A program made the position numbers and the translations under genes. From Hyphomicrobiales bacterium (GTDB lineage: Bacteria; Pseudomonadota; Alphaproteobacteria; Rhizobiales; Beijerinckiaceae): a stretch of 64,000 bases of DNA. Below, piece by piece: positions 1 through 8,102 of this stretch. The stretch covers positions 1-64,000 of the forward strand of contig JAIXTP010000032.1 of assembly GCA_027483895.1 (NCBI GenBank), in the 5' to 3' direction. How positions within the stretch are numbered: the first letter of the stretch is position 1; each line of letters opens with the position of its first letter. The notes beneath the pieces are model-generated. The model searched no databases and was not told the DNA's origin. It was given only the letters and a program-made list of their open reading frames with translations.

Positions 1-168
1 ATGCAGCAGAACCGCCGAGTCCTTGCCGATCGAATACAAAAGAACAGGCTTGCGAAACTCCGACGCAACCTCACGAAAAATCGAAATCGAGCCGGATTCG
101 AGAGCGCGGAGACGGGGGGTCAGCGGCGTTCGTGAGGGCGCGAGGGCGAGGTCCGTAGAGCGGTCCAT
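1..168 (-). CDS. cysD: CysD/NodP, sulfate adenylyltransferase subunit 2 (N-terminal part, cut by window edge)
   Basis: The minus-strand frame from an ATG at 168 encodes 56 residues before the left edge. It contains [25 protein letters not shown] sequence, of which the YSIGKDS PP-loop (ATP pyrophosphatase) motif is diagnostic of the small subunit of ATP sulfurylase. CysD works with CysN to make adenosine 5'-phosphosulfate (APS), the first step of sulfate activation. An SD-like CGGAGA lies just before the ATG. The gene is divergent from cysQ, and both share a promoter region with two TTACG-type boxes. With cysQ and a sulfotransferase next door, it probably supplies PAPS for sulfation, as NodPQ does. 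The rest of the gene, and any cysN/cysC, lie outside the window. Confidence 0.85.
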   Translation of the reverse strand, partial: MDRSTDLALAPSRTPLTPRLRALESGSISIFREVASEFRKPVLLYSIGKDSAVLLH

Positions 169-240
169 TCGGATCTCCGGGCGTGAACGGGAATGCAAAA
201 GACCGCGGGTCGGCGGATGCCGTCCCGAAGGCGTATTACT

Positions 241-277
241 TTACGTTAGGTAATTCAAAGAAACTTACGTTACGTCA
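241..277. promoter_or_regulatory. Two TTACG-N3-CGTAA boxes between cysD and cysQ
   Basis: TTACGTTAGGTAA (241-253) and TTACGTTACGTCA (265-277) lie 24 bp apart in the divergent cysD/cysQ promoter region. Both fit the inverted-repeat consensus TTACG-N3-CGTAA found in five other intergenic regions here. The 24-bp centre-to-centre distance is a little over two helical turns. The binding protein is unknown. Confidence 0.6.
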
Positions 278-337
278 TATGTCAACGGCGAAGCGGTCCG
301 CCGCCGCCGTTTGCCCGATCCGACAGGAGCCTGTTTG

Positions 338-1195
338 ATGCCGTTCATGAGCGAATCCCTTCCCGAGCACGCGCGGCGCACGATCGGAGCCCTGACGGCC
401 GACGCCTGGGCCGTCTCCTTCGGCGCCATCGCCGTGGAGGCGGGGGCCGCGGTGATGGCGGTCTATGCGCGGGGGGCGGAGGCGTCGGAGAAGACGGACG
501 GCAGCCCGGTGACGGAGGCCGACCTCGCGGCCGAGCGGATCATTCTCGAACGCCTTTCCGAGCTGGCCCCCGCGATCCCGGTGATTTCGGAGGAAGAGGC
601 CTCGGCGGGAAGGATGCCGGAGGCCTCGCGGGTGTTCATCCTCGTCGACCCGCTCGACGGCACGCGCGAGTTCCTCAAGCGCAACGGCGAGTTCACGGTG
701 AACATCGCGCTGGTGGAGGACGGCCGGCCCGTGGCGGGCGCCGTCTATGCGCCCGCGATGGACACGCTCTGGCTCGGCGGCGTGACGGCCGGGAAGGTGC
801 GGATCACGCCCGGCATGCCCTTGGCCGCGGCCTGCGAGAGCCGCGGCATCAGGGTGCGCAGCGCCCCTCCCCGGCTCACCGCGGTGGCGAGCCGCTCGCA
901 TTCCGACGCCGAGACGGAGGCGCTGCTCGACAGGCTGCCCGTGCAGGACCGGATCGCGGCCGGATCCTCGCTGAAATTCTGCCGATTGGCCGAAGGGGAA
1001 GCGGACGTCTACCCCCGCTTCGGACCCACGATGGAATGGGACACCGCGGCCGGCCATGCCGTGCTGACCGCCGCGGGCGGGACGGTGGTGACGCCCGCGG
1101 GCGCGCCCTTCGTCTACGGCAAGACGGAGCAGGGCCGCCGCAACGGCCCCTTCGTCGCCGTGGGCGACCCCGCCCTGCTGGCACTGCTGGGCTGA
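338..1195 (+). CDS. cysQ: CysQ, 3'(2'),5'-bisphosphate nucleotidase
   Basis: The protein has 285 residues and belongs to the inositol monophosphatase superfamily. It carries the metal site DPLDGTREF near residue 104, an upstream acidic run (SEEEAS), and a C-terminal WDTAAGHAVL motif. The block SSLKFCRLAEGEADVYPR is typical of CysQ. CysQ removes the 3'-phosphate of PAP, the inhibitory product of PAPS-dependent sulfotransferases. The ATG at 338 is preferred because AGGAG sits 9 bases upstream; a longer frame opens with TTG at 311 but has no ribosome site. It converges on the sulfotransferase gene, ending 3 bp from it. Together with cysD this makes a sulfate activation, transfer and recycling set. 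Confidence 0.9.
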   Translation: MPFMSESLPEHARRTIGALTADAWAVSFGAIAVEAGAAVMAVYARGAEASEKTDGSPVTEADLAAERIILERLSELAPAIPVISEEEASAGRMPEASRVFILVDPLDGTREFLKRNGEFTVNIALVEDGRPVAGAVYAPAMDTLWLGGVTAGKVRITPGMPLAAACESRGIRVRSAPPRLTAVASRSHSDAETEALLDRLPVQDRIAAGSSLKFCRLAEGEADVYPRFGPTMEWDTAAGHAVLTAAGGTVVTPAGAPFVYGKTEQGRRNGPFVAVGDPALLALLG

Positions 1196-1198
1196 CCC

Positions 1199-2203
1199 TC
1201 ACCAATCGTCGCCCGTCTCGTAGCCCGCACGCTTGAGGCCGCCGCCCGCGATGGCCTTGAAGCGCGCGCGCTTGGGCGCCGGCCAATCGCGCCAGCGGCC
1301 GAGCGGGTTGAAGTCCGCGGTCTTCTGCTTGGGTGTCCAGCCCGCGGCTGCGGCGGCTTCGGACGAGCCGCGCACGGGCAAGCTCTTCAGCGCCTCGAAA
1401 TCGTAGCGCTCCGGATCGAGACGGGCATGGGCGAGAAGATCGCGCATGGTCCGCTCGGGATCGCGCACGAGATCCTCGTACCAGAGCACCTTCGCGCCCG
1501 GCCATGCGTTCTCCCCCCCGGGGGCGAAACTCATGATGGCCTCGCAGCCCGCGTTCCACTCTTCGGCCAGGAGGCGGAAATCCTTGCGCAGCGGCCCGCC
1601 GAACGTGCCCTCGCTCGACCGCACCACGTCGCGCCCGTCGCGCAGCACGAGGATCAGCACGTCGCGGGGAAAGAGGTCGGGGAACAGGCCGATATTGCGG
1701 ACATGCGGGTCCTTGAACAGCATCCGCTTGTCGCCGAGCGGCTCCTGCAAGGCCTTGAGCCAGCCCGAGGCCATGTAGGCCAGCATGTCGAAACGGCCCA
1801 TCACCTCGGCATTGGGCTTGAACATGAAACGGAACTCGCGCTGCAGCGCTTCGGCGCCGCGGGCGACGTGCAGAAGCGGGAACTCCCACAGTCGTCCGGG
1901 GTTCTGATGAAGGTCGGGATGCAACGCCAATGCGTCCGCCACGAAATTCGTGCCCGAACGGGGAAGGACTCCATGAACGAAGACCGCGGGGCGGCAACCC
2001 GGCCCGCGTACGGCATCGGCGATGGCCCGGAGACGGGACCTCTCGTCGGCGCCGAGTACGGGAAGGTAGTCCTCGCGGGCGACATGTCCCGTACCGATCG
2101 CTCGTCTGATCAGGGTCGGAAGTTGTTCGAGCCTCGCGAAGCTCAGGATGGAACGTATGTCGGATATCGCACCGCGTCCTGACTGCAGCTTCGACTTTGC
2201 CAT
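1199..2203 (-). CDS. PAPS-dependent sulfotransferase
   Basis: The protein has 334 residues. The 5'-phosphosulfate-binding loop is visible as VFVHGVLPRSGTNFV near residue 75, and the 3'-phosphate-binding element as VLRDGRDVVRSS near residue 185. It would move sulfate from PAPS to a hydroxyl of a sugar or similar acceptor. No signal peptide or membrane segment is evident, so it probably acts in the cytoplasm on a nucleotide- or lipid-linked sugar before export. It is divergent from the ExoY-like gene, with a TTACG-N3-CGTTA box between them, and tail-to-tail with cysQ. The acceptor is not known; EPS is the natural guess from context. Confidence 0.85.
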   Translation of the reverse strand: MAKSKLQSGRGAISDIRSILSFARLEQLPTLIRRAIGTGHVAREDYLPVLGADERSRLRAIADAVRGPGCRPAVFVHGVLPRSGTNFVADALALHPDLHQNPGRLWEFPLLHVARGAEALQREFRFMFKPNAEVMGRFDMLAYMASGWLKALQEPLGDKRMLFKDPHVRNIGLFPDLFPRDVLILVLRDGRDVVRSSEGTFGGPLRKDFRLLAEEWNAGCEAIMSFAPGGENAWPGAKVLWYEDLVRDPERTMRDLLAHARLDPERYDFEALKSLPVRGSSEAAAAAGWTPKQKTADFNPLGRWRDWPAPKRARFKAIAGGGLKRAGYETGDDW

Positions 2204-2286
2204 TTCGGCGACCTCTCCCGGTGTTCGAAGAATACCGAGCTACAACTCGTCATTTCGGACAAAGTTTGTCCGAAGCGGAGGTCTTT

Positions 2287-2299
2287 TTACGTTGCGTTA
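2287..2299. promoter_or_regulatory. TTACG-N3-CGTTA box between sulfotransferase and ExoY-like gene
   Basis: TTACGTTGCGTTA lies between the divergent starts at 2203 (minus) and 2391 (plus). It matches the 13-bp inverted-repeat consensus at 10 of 10 half-site positions except one (CGTTA for CGTAA). Confidence 0.6.
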
Positions 2300-2390
2300 G
2301 ATGCTGCATGGGGAGCCTGCGCTCCGCATCTCCGTCGCGCCTCCTTCGGGAGGCGATTTCCGTTTCGACCGACCCGGAGGATACCGCCGC

Positions 2391-3188
2391 ATGAAGACCG
2401 ATACGGCCGAGAAGAACGATCGGCAGCCGAAGCCGCGCAGGGACCTGTTCGGCCGGCGCCCTGCGAGCGGAGAGACGCCGGGCGGCAACGTGATCGAGAT
2501 CGGTCCGGTGAGGGCCGCGCGGCGCCCTGCGGGGGCGCGGCCGCGGACCGAGGATGCGGCCGAGGACCTGAAGGCCGTAGGGCTCAGGACGCGGGCGGCG
2601 AAACGGGCGCTCGACATCGCGGGCAGCGCGATGCTGATCCTGCTGCTCGCGCCGCTTCTCGTCGGGATCGCGATCGCGATCCGGGCGAGTTCTCCGGGGC
2701 CCGCCCTGTTCCGCCAGCGGCGCTACGGGCGCAACGCGGCGCTGTTCACGATCTACAAGTTCCGCACGATGCATATCGACCGGCAGGACCCGACGGGCGT
2801 GCAGCAGGCGGTGGGCGGCGACAGCCGGGTGACGAAGCTCGGCGCCTTTCTGCGCCGGACCAGCCTCGACGAACTGCCGCAGCTCTTCAACGTGCTGGCG
2901 GGAGACATGTCTCTCGTGGGCCCGCGCCCGCATGTGCCGGGCATGCTGGCGGGCGGCGTGCTCTACGAGGAGCTGGTGCCGCATTATTTCGCCCGGACGG
3001 CCGTGAAGCCCGGCATCACGGGCCTCGCTCAGGTCTCGGGCTGCCGCGGCCCGACCAAGGATCCGGGGCCCGCGCGCAAGCGCGTGGAATACGACCTTCT
3101 CTATATCGAGCGCATGTCCTTCCTGCTCGACCTGAAGATCCTCTGGAAGACCTTCGTGATGGAGTTCATCACCGGCTCGGGCGTCTGA
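2391..3188 (+). CDS. ExoY-like undecaprenyl-phosphate sugar-1-phosphate transferase
   Basis: The protein has 265 residues. A variable hydrophilic N-terminus is followed by one hydrophobic segment near residues 78-98 ([16 protein letters not shown]). The bacterial sugar transferase core follows, with [39 protein letters not shown] and [12 protein letters not shown]. These are the hallmark motifs of PNPT-type initiating transferases such as ExoY, which load the first sugar phosphate onto undecaprenyl phosphate. The ATG at 2391 has CGGAGGA 11 bases upstream. It is probably the priming enzyme for the repeat unit assembled by the glycosyltransferases at 5735-9994. The sugar added cannot be told from sequence. 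Confidence 0.92.
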   Translation: MKTDTAEKNDRQPKPRRDLFGRRPASGETPGGNVIEIGPVRAARRPAGARPRTEDAAEDLKAVGLRTRAAKRALDIAGSAMLILLLAPLLVGIAIAIRASSPGPALFRQRRYGRNAALFTIYKFRTMHIDRQDPTGVQQAVGGDSRVTKLGAFLRRTSLDELPQLFNVLAGDMSLVGPRPHVPGMLAGGVLYEELVPHYFARTAVKPGITGLAQVSGCRGPTKDPGPARKRVEYDLLYIERMSFLLDLKILWKTFVMEFITGSGV

Positions 3189-3199
3189 GGCGGACCGAT

Positions 3200-3243
3200 A
3201 AAAAACCCTCGGCGGCGCACCGTAAGGGACGACCGGCCGAGGG
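3200..3243 (-). terminator. Rho-independent terminator for the export lipoprotein gene
   Basis: Read on the minus strand, CCCTCGGC and GCCGAGGG pair as an 8-bp stem around a 22-base loop and are followed by six T. It lies about 50 bp past the stop of the gene ending at 3291. Confidence 0.7.
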
Positions 3244-3258
3244 GCGGAGAAGACCGAG

Positions 3259-3286
3259 GCCGCCCCGGGATCCGGGGCGGCGTTTT
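3259..3286 (+). terminator. Rho-independent terminator for the ExoY-like gene
   Basis: A perfect 10-bp stem, GCCGCCCCGG / CCGGGGCGGC with loop GAT, is followed by GTTTT. It lies 70 bp after the stop at 3188, between two convergent genes. Confidence 0.75.
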
Positions 3287-3290
3287 CGCG

Positions 3291-4523
3291 TCAGCGGTTC
3301 GTCGGGTCGCTGATGTTGAGGATGGTGGTGGAGATGTCGCGGACGATCGCGTTGACCTGCAGGAATTCCGAGACCGGCGAATTCGCGACGTAGACGATGT
3401 CCTGGTTCTGCAGCAGGAAGCGCTGCGCGACGAAGAAGCCGGACGGATCGCGGACGTTGAGGCGATAGACCGTAGGGATTTCGCGGTTCGGCGAGAAGGC
3501 CGACACGTCGGCGCCGATCTCGTGGAGCACGCGGGGCCGCTCGCGGCGGTAGACGACCACCGTATAGGGATCGGCACGGTCGGTGAGCAGGCCGCCGCCC
3601 TTGGCGAGGCCTTCGGCAAGGTTGATCTGGTCGCGGTCGAAATTGAACAGCGAGGATTTCGGGCCGCTGATCGGCGAGAGCGCCGTGGTGCGGCCGAGAA
3701 TGCTTTGCGACGGCGCGCCCGTCGCGCCCATGACCACGTAGAAGCGCGGGTCGCGTTCGAGCGTGATGACGTCGCCCGGACCCACGGGGATGTTGTTGGA
3801 CGGGTTCGCGTGAATCGCCGAAAGACGCGCCACGGTCTGGCGGCCGCCGCGGGTGATCCGTACCACAGTCTCGTAATCGGGATATTTCGAGCCCTCGGCG
3901 GCCGCAATCGCGTCGAGGATCCGGTCCTGCCCCGGGGTCAGCGGCACGCGGCCGGGCTTGGTCGCGTCGCCTCCGACGGTGGCGAGGTTCGACCGGCGAT
4001 TGACGACGGAGACGACGACCTGCGGCTCGATGGCACGCTGACGCAGGCGGCCTTCGATGTCCTGCGCGACATCGACGGGACGGCGGCCGGCGACCGTGAT
4101 CTGGCCGGCATAGGGGACGGAGACGGTGCCGTTCTGCAGCACTTCCTGATCGGGTATGTCGACGAAATTGCCGCGGGCGAGAACCGTGTTCTGCGGGTTG
4201 AAGAGCCCGCCGGTGCCCGCCTCGAACACCGTGATGCGGACGAGGTCGCCCGGGCCGATGAGAAGTTCGCGGCCCGCACCGAGGCGCGAGAAGCCGCCGA
4301 CGAGGCTGGAGCGTCGGCCGGCGGACGAGATTTCGGCGGTGCGCGGCGTGAGATCGACGAGGACGAAGCGCTCGGCGGCGACGTCGTTCGGCTGCTCGGC
4401 GGCGACGTACTGGGTCGCCGAGCGCGTGAAGGAGGCCGAAGCCGGGCCGTCGGCCGGCAGGGCACAGGCGGAGAGGGCCAACGCCGAAGCGCCGGCCGCG
4501 AATACGGCACGTCGAGATGTCAC
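3291..4523 (-). CDS. Wza/ExoF-type polysaccharide export outer-membrane lipoprotein
   Basis: The protein has 410 residues. With the GTG start at 4523 (GGGGGAAG just upstream) the N-terminus is a lipoprotein signal with lipobox LSAC, Cys at residue 20. It is followed by a poly_export/SLBB architecture: GPGDLVRITVFEAG, IDIPDQ-like strands, SVPYAGQITVAGR, and later repeated SLBB-like modules. Such proteins form the outer-membrane channel of Wzy-dependent export and pair with Wzz/BY-kinase proteins (here 12307-14610). The longer frame to 4580 would place 19 arginine-rich residues before the signal and is less likely. A TTACG-type box lies 80 bp upstream, between this gene and a small gene transcribed in the same direction. 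Confidence 0.9.
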   Translation of the reverse strand: MTSRRAVFAAGASALALSACALPADGPASASFTRSATQYVAAEQPNDVAAERFVLVDLTPRTAEISSAGRRSSLVGGFSRLGAGRELLIGPGDLVRITVFEAGTGGLFNPQNTVLARGNFVDIPDQEVLQNGTVSVPYAGQITVAGRRPVDVAQDIEGRLRQRAIEPQVVVSVVNRRSNLATVGGDATKPGRVPLTPGQDRILDAIAAAEGSKYPDYETVVRITRGGRQTVARLSAIHANPSNNIPVGPGDVITLERDPRFYVVMGATGAPSQSILGRTTALSPISGPKSSLFNFDRDQINLAEGLAKGGGLLTDRADPYTVVVYRRERPRVLHEIGADVSAFSPNREIPTVYRLNVRDPSGFFVAQRFLLQNQDIVYVANSPVSEFLQVNAIVRDISTTILNISDPTNR

Positions 4524-4603
4524 AGGACTTCCCCCGATCGGCGCCCCGCGGCGGACTCGGAGCCCCCTCCCGGCCCGCACGAGCGCTATGGCTACGAATG
4601 AGC

Positions 4604-4616
4604 TTACCTTACGTAA
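4604..4616. promoter_or_regulatory. TTACG-N3-CGTAA box upstream of the export lipoprotein gene
   Basis: On the minus strand the site reads TTACGTAAGGTAA, with half sites TTACG and GGTAA. It is 81 bp upstream of the GTG start at 4523 in an otherwise AT-richer gap. Confidence 0.55.
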
Positions 4617-4659
4617 GCTACTCGTAAATGCAACCCCGGGTACCTTGGGAAACCTTCTC

Positions 4660-4833
4660 TCAACGCCCGGTCAGGCGGGCGGCCACGGCGGCGGCCACGC
4701 CGAGCATCAGGACGACGCTCGACCAGACCAGCGCGTTCTTGATCAGCAGATCCTTGCGGGTCATGCCGCCGTCCGAAGCCGCGGTGTCGGACTCGCGGCT
4801 GCCGGGCTTTCTTTTCTGCGGAGTTGCGGTCAT
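4660..4833 (-). CDS. Small single-pass membrane protein, unknown function
   Basis: It encodes 57 residues. A charged, Ser/Thr-rich N-terminal half (about 35 residues) is followed by one hydrophobic segment (ALVWSSVVLMLGVAAAVAARL) and a short basic tail. The ATG at 4833 has GAGGGA 6 bases upstream, which favours it over the in-frame ATG at 4851. It lies between the GH16 gene and the export gene, all on the minus strand. I do not recognise a family; a small accessory membrane protein of the EPS machinery is a guess from position only. Confidence 0.5.
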   Translation of the reverse strand: MTATPQKRKPGSRESDTAASDGGMTRKDLLIKNALVWSSVVLMLGVAAAVAARLTGR

Positions 4834-4901
4834 GCGCCGTCCCTCGATCACGCGGGGATGCTACCGCGCTTCGCCGTTCGGCGCGACCGCGCGATGGGCG
4901 G

Positions 4902-5738
4902 TCAACGCCATATCCGGACGTAGTCGATCAGCATTTCGGCCGGGAAGCGGGTGGTGGGAGCGGGCGGACCGGCCCAGCCGCCCACCGCGAGATTGATGAG
5001 GAGATACATCGGCTCGGTGAAGGCGCGCGGCGTCGGCATGCTGCCGACCTCCTTTCCGTCGAGGAGGATCGTGATCCGATCGGCGGTCCAGTCCAGCCCG
5101 TAGACGTGGAAGGCGGCGGAGAGGTCGGGGCCCTGCCGGCGGACGAGTTTCTCCTTCTTCCGCTCGCCCTCCTCGAGCCAGTGGACCGTCGACATCATCA
5201 TGGTCGGCTTGGCGCCGAGAATTTCGACGATGTCGATCTCGCCGTTCTTGCCCTGATCGCGGCGGAGCAGCCAGATCGCGGGCCAGAGACCCTTGCCCTC
5301 CGGCATGCGCGCGCGCACCTCGACATGGCCGTAGGTGAAGGCGAAAGACTTCCATGTCGTCATCAGGCCCGACGCATAGGCGGCGCCCTGCGCGTCGGCG
5401 CGCCGTTCGTCGGGGATCGGCTCGGCCCTGAGCGCGAGCACGCCGTCGCGGATCTCGAAGGGGCGGACGGGCAAGGGCTCGCCGGAGGCCGGCCGGAAGG
5501 TGCGGTCGACATAGAGCTGCCGCTCCTTGTTGGTCGGCAGATTGCGGCCGCCCCAGAAGAAGGTCGTCATCCAGGGAGAGGCGGGATCGTCGGGCAGGCG
5601 GCGGTCGAACTCGTCGGAGAAGACGAGCTTGAGGCCGGGCCGGGGCGGCACCGCGGTTTCTGCGGAAACGGCGGGCGTGCCTTGGACGGGCAGAACGCGG
5701 ACGACCGCGGGCGGCGGGGCGATGTCGACGGGAATCAT
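4902..5738 (-). CDS. GH16 endo-beta-glycanase (ExoK-like), no visible signal peptide
   Basis: The protein has 278 residues. It carries the GH16 catalytic signature GEIDIVEILG near residues 165-170 (nucleophile and acid/base Glu flanking Asp) and typical neighbours such as SGLMTTWKSFAFTYGHVEVRA, KGLWPAIWLL, YGLDWTADRITILLDG and NLAVGGWAG. GH16 enzymes such as ExoK cut beta-1,3/1,4 linkages and set EPS chain length. The N-terminus (MIPVDIAPPPAVVRVLP) does not look like a Sec signal, so the export route is unclear. The gene overlaps the upstream glycosyltransferase by 4 bp (ATGA), so the two are translationally coupled. A related GH16 with RTX repeats is at 31998-33584. Confidence 0.9.
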   Translation of the reverse strand: MIPVDIAPPPAVVRVLPVQGTPAVSAETAVPPRPGLKLVFSDEFDRRLPDDPASPWMTTFFWGGRNLPTNKERQLYVDRTFRPASGEPLPVRPFEIRDGVLALRAEPIPDERRADAQGAAYASGLMTTWKSFAFTYGHVEVRARMPEGKGLWPAIWLLRRDQGKNGEIDIVEILGAKPTMMMSTVHWLEEGERKKEKLVRRQGPDLSAAFHVYGLDWTADRITILLDGKEVGSMPTPRAFTEPMYLLINLAVGGWAGPPAPTTRFPAEMLIDYVRIWR

Positions 5739-6712
5739 GCGCGGCGTTCCTCCGGCGAGGGAGCGGCGGAGGCGGGCCCCGCTCCGTGGATGACGTCGTA
5801 TTCGCGATGCACGAGGCCCAAGAGCCCGCCCCATTGGCCGATGCCGTAGGCGGCGCGGCCCAAGCGTTCGGCCGCCGCGGCACGACCGCGGAAGACGGCC
5901 GAGGGAAGCTGCAGAAGCGCCGCGAGGAGCGAGCCCGCGGCGAGCGCGCCGCGGCGCAAAAGCACCGCCGCGCGCCCGTCCTCGATGACGTCGGCCAGCG
6001 CCAGCGTGGCGCCGACGCGGTAGCGGCGCTTGAGCATGTAGCCGAGCGTGGTGCGGGAGCCGGGCACCCATTCGTCCGCCGCGGCATCGGCGGAGGTCAC
6101 GATCCGGCAGCCCGCGCGCATCAGCACGATAAAGAAATGCTGATCCTCGCCGCCCGTGGCGTTGAAGCGCTCGTCGAAGCGCGGGCGGAGCCGGCGCAGG
6201 ACTTCGGCGCGGATGCAGACATTGCCGCTGTAGCCGTAGCGCAGCGTCTCGCCCTCGGCGAAGGGCCCGAGCTGGAGGAAGCGCCCTTCGGCGAACCAGT
6301 CCGGGACGGGATCGGTGTAATGCGAGATCACGGGGCCCTGCACGATCTCGGCACCGGTCGCCTCGGCCGTCGCGAGCAGCGCGTCGAGCCATTCGGGACG
6401 GGGCACCTCGTCGTCGTCGAGGAAGACGGCGAAATCGTCCTCGGGCGCGACCAGATCGAGGCAGCGGTTGCGGCAGCTCGCGACGCCGCGGGCGGGCTCG
6501 CAATGATGCAGGACGGGCCAAGGCAGAAGCGGCGCAAGCTCCGCGACGAGGCCCGCCATGGGGCCGCCCGCCTCGTTGTCGACGACATGGACGGTGACCT
6601 GCGGCGCGGGCACGCGCCGGAAGGTCTGGGAGGCGAGGCCGCGCAATGCGCGTTCGAGCCCCGCGGGCCGGCGGAAGGTGGGGACGAAGAGAGCGACGCG
6701 CGCGGGCCTCAT
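5735..6712 (-). CDS. Family 2 glycosyltransferase
   Basis: The protein has 325 residues. A GT-A fold is indicated by VALFVPTFRRPAGLERAL at the N-terminus, TVHVVDNEA, a DxD-type metal site in FLDDDEVP near residue 100, and GGEDQHFF later, the usual acceptor-side acidic motif. The C-terminal part (YMLKRRYRVGATLA onward) is amphipathic and may rest on the membrane. It probably adds one sugar of the EPS repeat unit on the cytoplasmic side. The gene overlaps both neighbours by 4 bp (ATGA at 6709-6712 and 5735-5738), forming a tight operon with the polymerase and GH16 genes. Donor and linkage are unknown. Confidence 0.88.
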   Translation of the reverse strand: MRPARVALFVPTFRRPAGLERALRGLASQTFRRVPAPQVTVHVVDNEAGGPMAGLVAELAPLLPWPVLHHCEPARGVASCRNRCLDLVAPEDDFAVFLDDDEVPRPEWLDALLATAEATGAEIVQGPVISHYTDPVPDWFAEGRFLQLGPFAEGETLRYGYSGNVCIRAEVLRRLRPRFDERFNATGGEDQHFFIVLMRAGCRIVTSADAAADEWVPGSRTTLGYMLKRRYRVGATLALADVIEDGRAAVLLRRGALAAGSLLAALLQLPSAVFRGRAAAAERLGRAAYGIGQWGGLLGLVHREYDVIHGAGPASAAPSPEERRA

Positions 6713-8094
6713 GCCGCCCCTCCCCCCGCGCCTTGCACCGCGGGGGCCCGGAGGCGGAGCGCGACGGGCGCGCGACCGGGAAAGCGGAACCGCACGGAGC
6801 GCGCGGTGGTGAAGGTGAACGCCGTGAAGAGCGCCCAAGCGAGATCGTTGCGCAGCAGGATCTTGGACTCCGAGAAATTGGTGAAGACGAAGAAGAAGCA
6901 GAAGACGAGCGGAAGCGCGGCCGAGGGCTCGCGTGGAAACGCGCGGAGATGGAGATAGGAGCGCCGGAAGGTGCCGAGATAGACGATGCCGACCAGCACG
7001 AGCAGGACGCGCCCGCCGTTGAGCAGCGTCTCCATGACGCCGCTGTGCGAATAGAAGGGCGTGTAGCGCAGGCTCTGCGCGATCCAGCGCACCATCGGCG
7101 CGTCGGGCGTCCAGAAGGCCTCGTAGCCGTAGCCGAGCCAAGGCCGCAGGCTCGAGACCTGCAGCACGAGCTGCCAGAGCGGCAGGCGGCCCGAGAGTTC
7201 CGCGTTCTTGCCGAGAAGCGCCATGGCCATCTGGAAGCCCGCGACGCTGAGAAGCGGCAGCAAGGCCACCGCGACCATGGCGAGCACCATCGCCGTGAAG
7301 AGCCATGCGGTCGCCGGACGCTTCTGCAGATTGGCGCTCCACACCACGGCGCCTAGCATGGCGATGAAAGCGAGCACGGCCGTGGTGGAGCGTGCGCCCA
7401 CGAGGATGAGCAAGGCGAGCGCGAGCCCGCCCGCGGCCGCCATGCGCAGCAGCCCGCGGGTTTCGCGAAGCGCGAAGACCAGCACGATGCCGCCGAGCGC
7501 GGTCGACAGACCGAGGCTGTTCTTGTGGAAATAGAGCCCGCGCCATGCCCCGACCCATGTCTCGGTCGTCATGCGGCCGAGCGAGGGGACGGCGAAGATC
7601 AGGAAAAGGCTGACCACGAAGGAGATCGTCGCGGCCGTCGCGAGGATGCGCACGAGTCCCGGCAGCGAAAATCGCCAGGACAGATAGAGGCCGAACAGCA
7701 TGGTGCCGAAAAGCGCGATGCCGCGCTGGACGGACGCGCCCGGATCAGCCGACCAGAAGGCAGAGAGGAAGGGCCAGAACGCCAGAAGCACGAGGAGCGG
7801 CGCGCGGGCCAGCACGGAGGCGAAGACGCGGGGCGTGCGCAGCAACAGGGCGAAGACGACCGCGTAGAGGCCGAGAAAGGCGAGATGGACGAGGATCGGC
7901 CGGGCGGTGGCGCCCTCGCTGCCGCCGCCGAGCAGCATGGTGACGGCCTGCGTGCCCATCAGCAGCGTCGCGAAGACCGCGAAGGCGGTTTCGAGCCGCG
8001 ACACGCCGTCCCCCGTCCGCCGGCGACGGGGCGGACGCGGGGCGGGCGGAGGCGGAAAGCGCCTCGGTCTCGGCGGCCAGGGAACGTCGCGCAT
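6709..8094 (-). CDS. ExoQ/Wzy-like EPS polymerase (O-antigen ligase family)
   Basis: The protein has 461 residues. After a proline/arginine-rich N-terminal tail of about 35 residues there are ten or more hydrophobic segments. The Wzy_C/ligase motif region is visible: WVGAWRGLYFHKNSLG (near residue 180) and a large loop with ELSGRLPLWQLVLQ, GYGYEAFW and SHSGVMETLLNGG. These motifs occur in ExoQ/PlaP-type polymerases that join lipid-linked repeat units in the periplasm. The start ATG at 8094 has GAGGAG 5 bases upstream. It sits 8 bp after the WecG-like gene and overlaps the next glycosyltransferase by 4 bp. Confidence 0.88.
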   Translation of the reverse strand: MRDVPWPPRPRRFPPPPAPRPPRRRRTGDGVSRLETAFAVFATLLMGTQAVTMLLGGGSEGATARPILVHLAFLGLYAVVFALLLRTPRVFASVLARAPLLVLLAFWPFLSAFWSADPGASVQRGIALFGTMLFGLYLSWRFSLPGLVRILATAATISFVVSLFLIFAVPSLGRMTTETWVGAWRGLYFHKNSLGLSTALGGIVLVFALRETRGLLRMAAAGGLALALLILVGARSTTAVLAFIAMLGAVVWSANLQKRPATAWLFTAMVLAMVAVALLPLLSVAGFQMAMALLGKNAELSGRLPLWQLVLQVSSLRPWLGYGYEAFWTPDAPMVRWIAQSLRYTPFYSHSGVMETLLNGGRVLLVLVGIVYLGTFRRSYLHLRAFPREPSAALPLVFCFFFVFTNFSESKILLRNDLAWALFTAFTFTTARSVRFRFPGRAPVALRLRAPAVQGAGGGAA

Positions 8095-8102
8095 GGATCT
8101 CC

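Noticed and set aside
32..253. Plus-strand frame at the left edge
   Set aside because: It is antisense to the PP-loop-containing cysD start.
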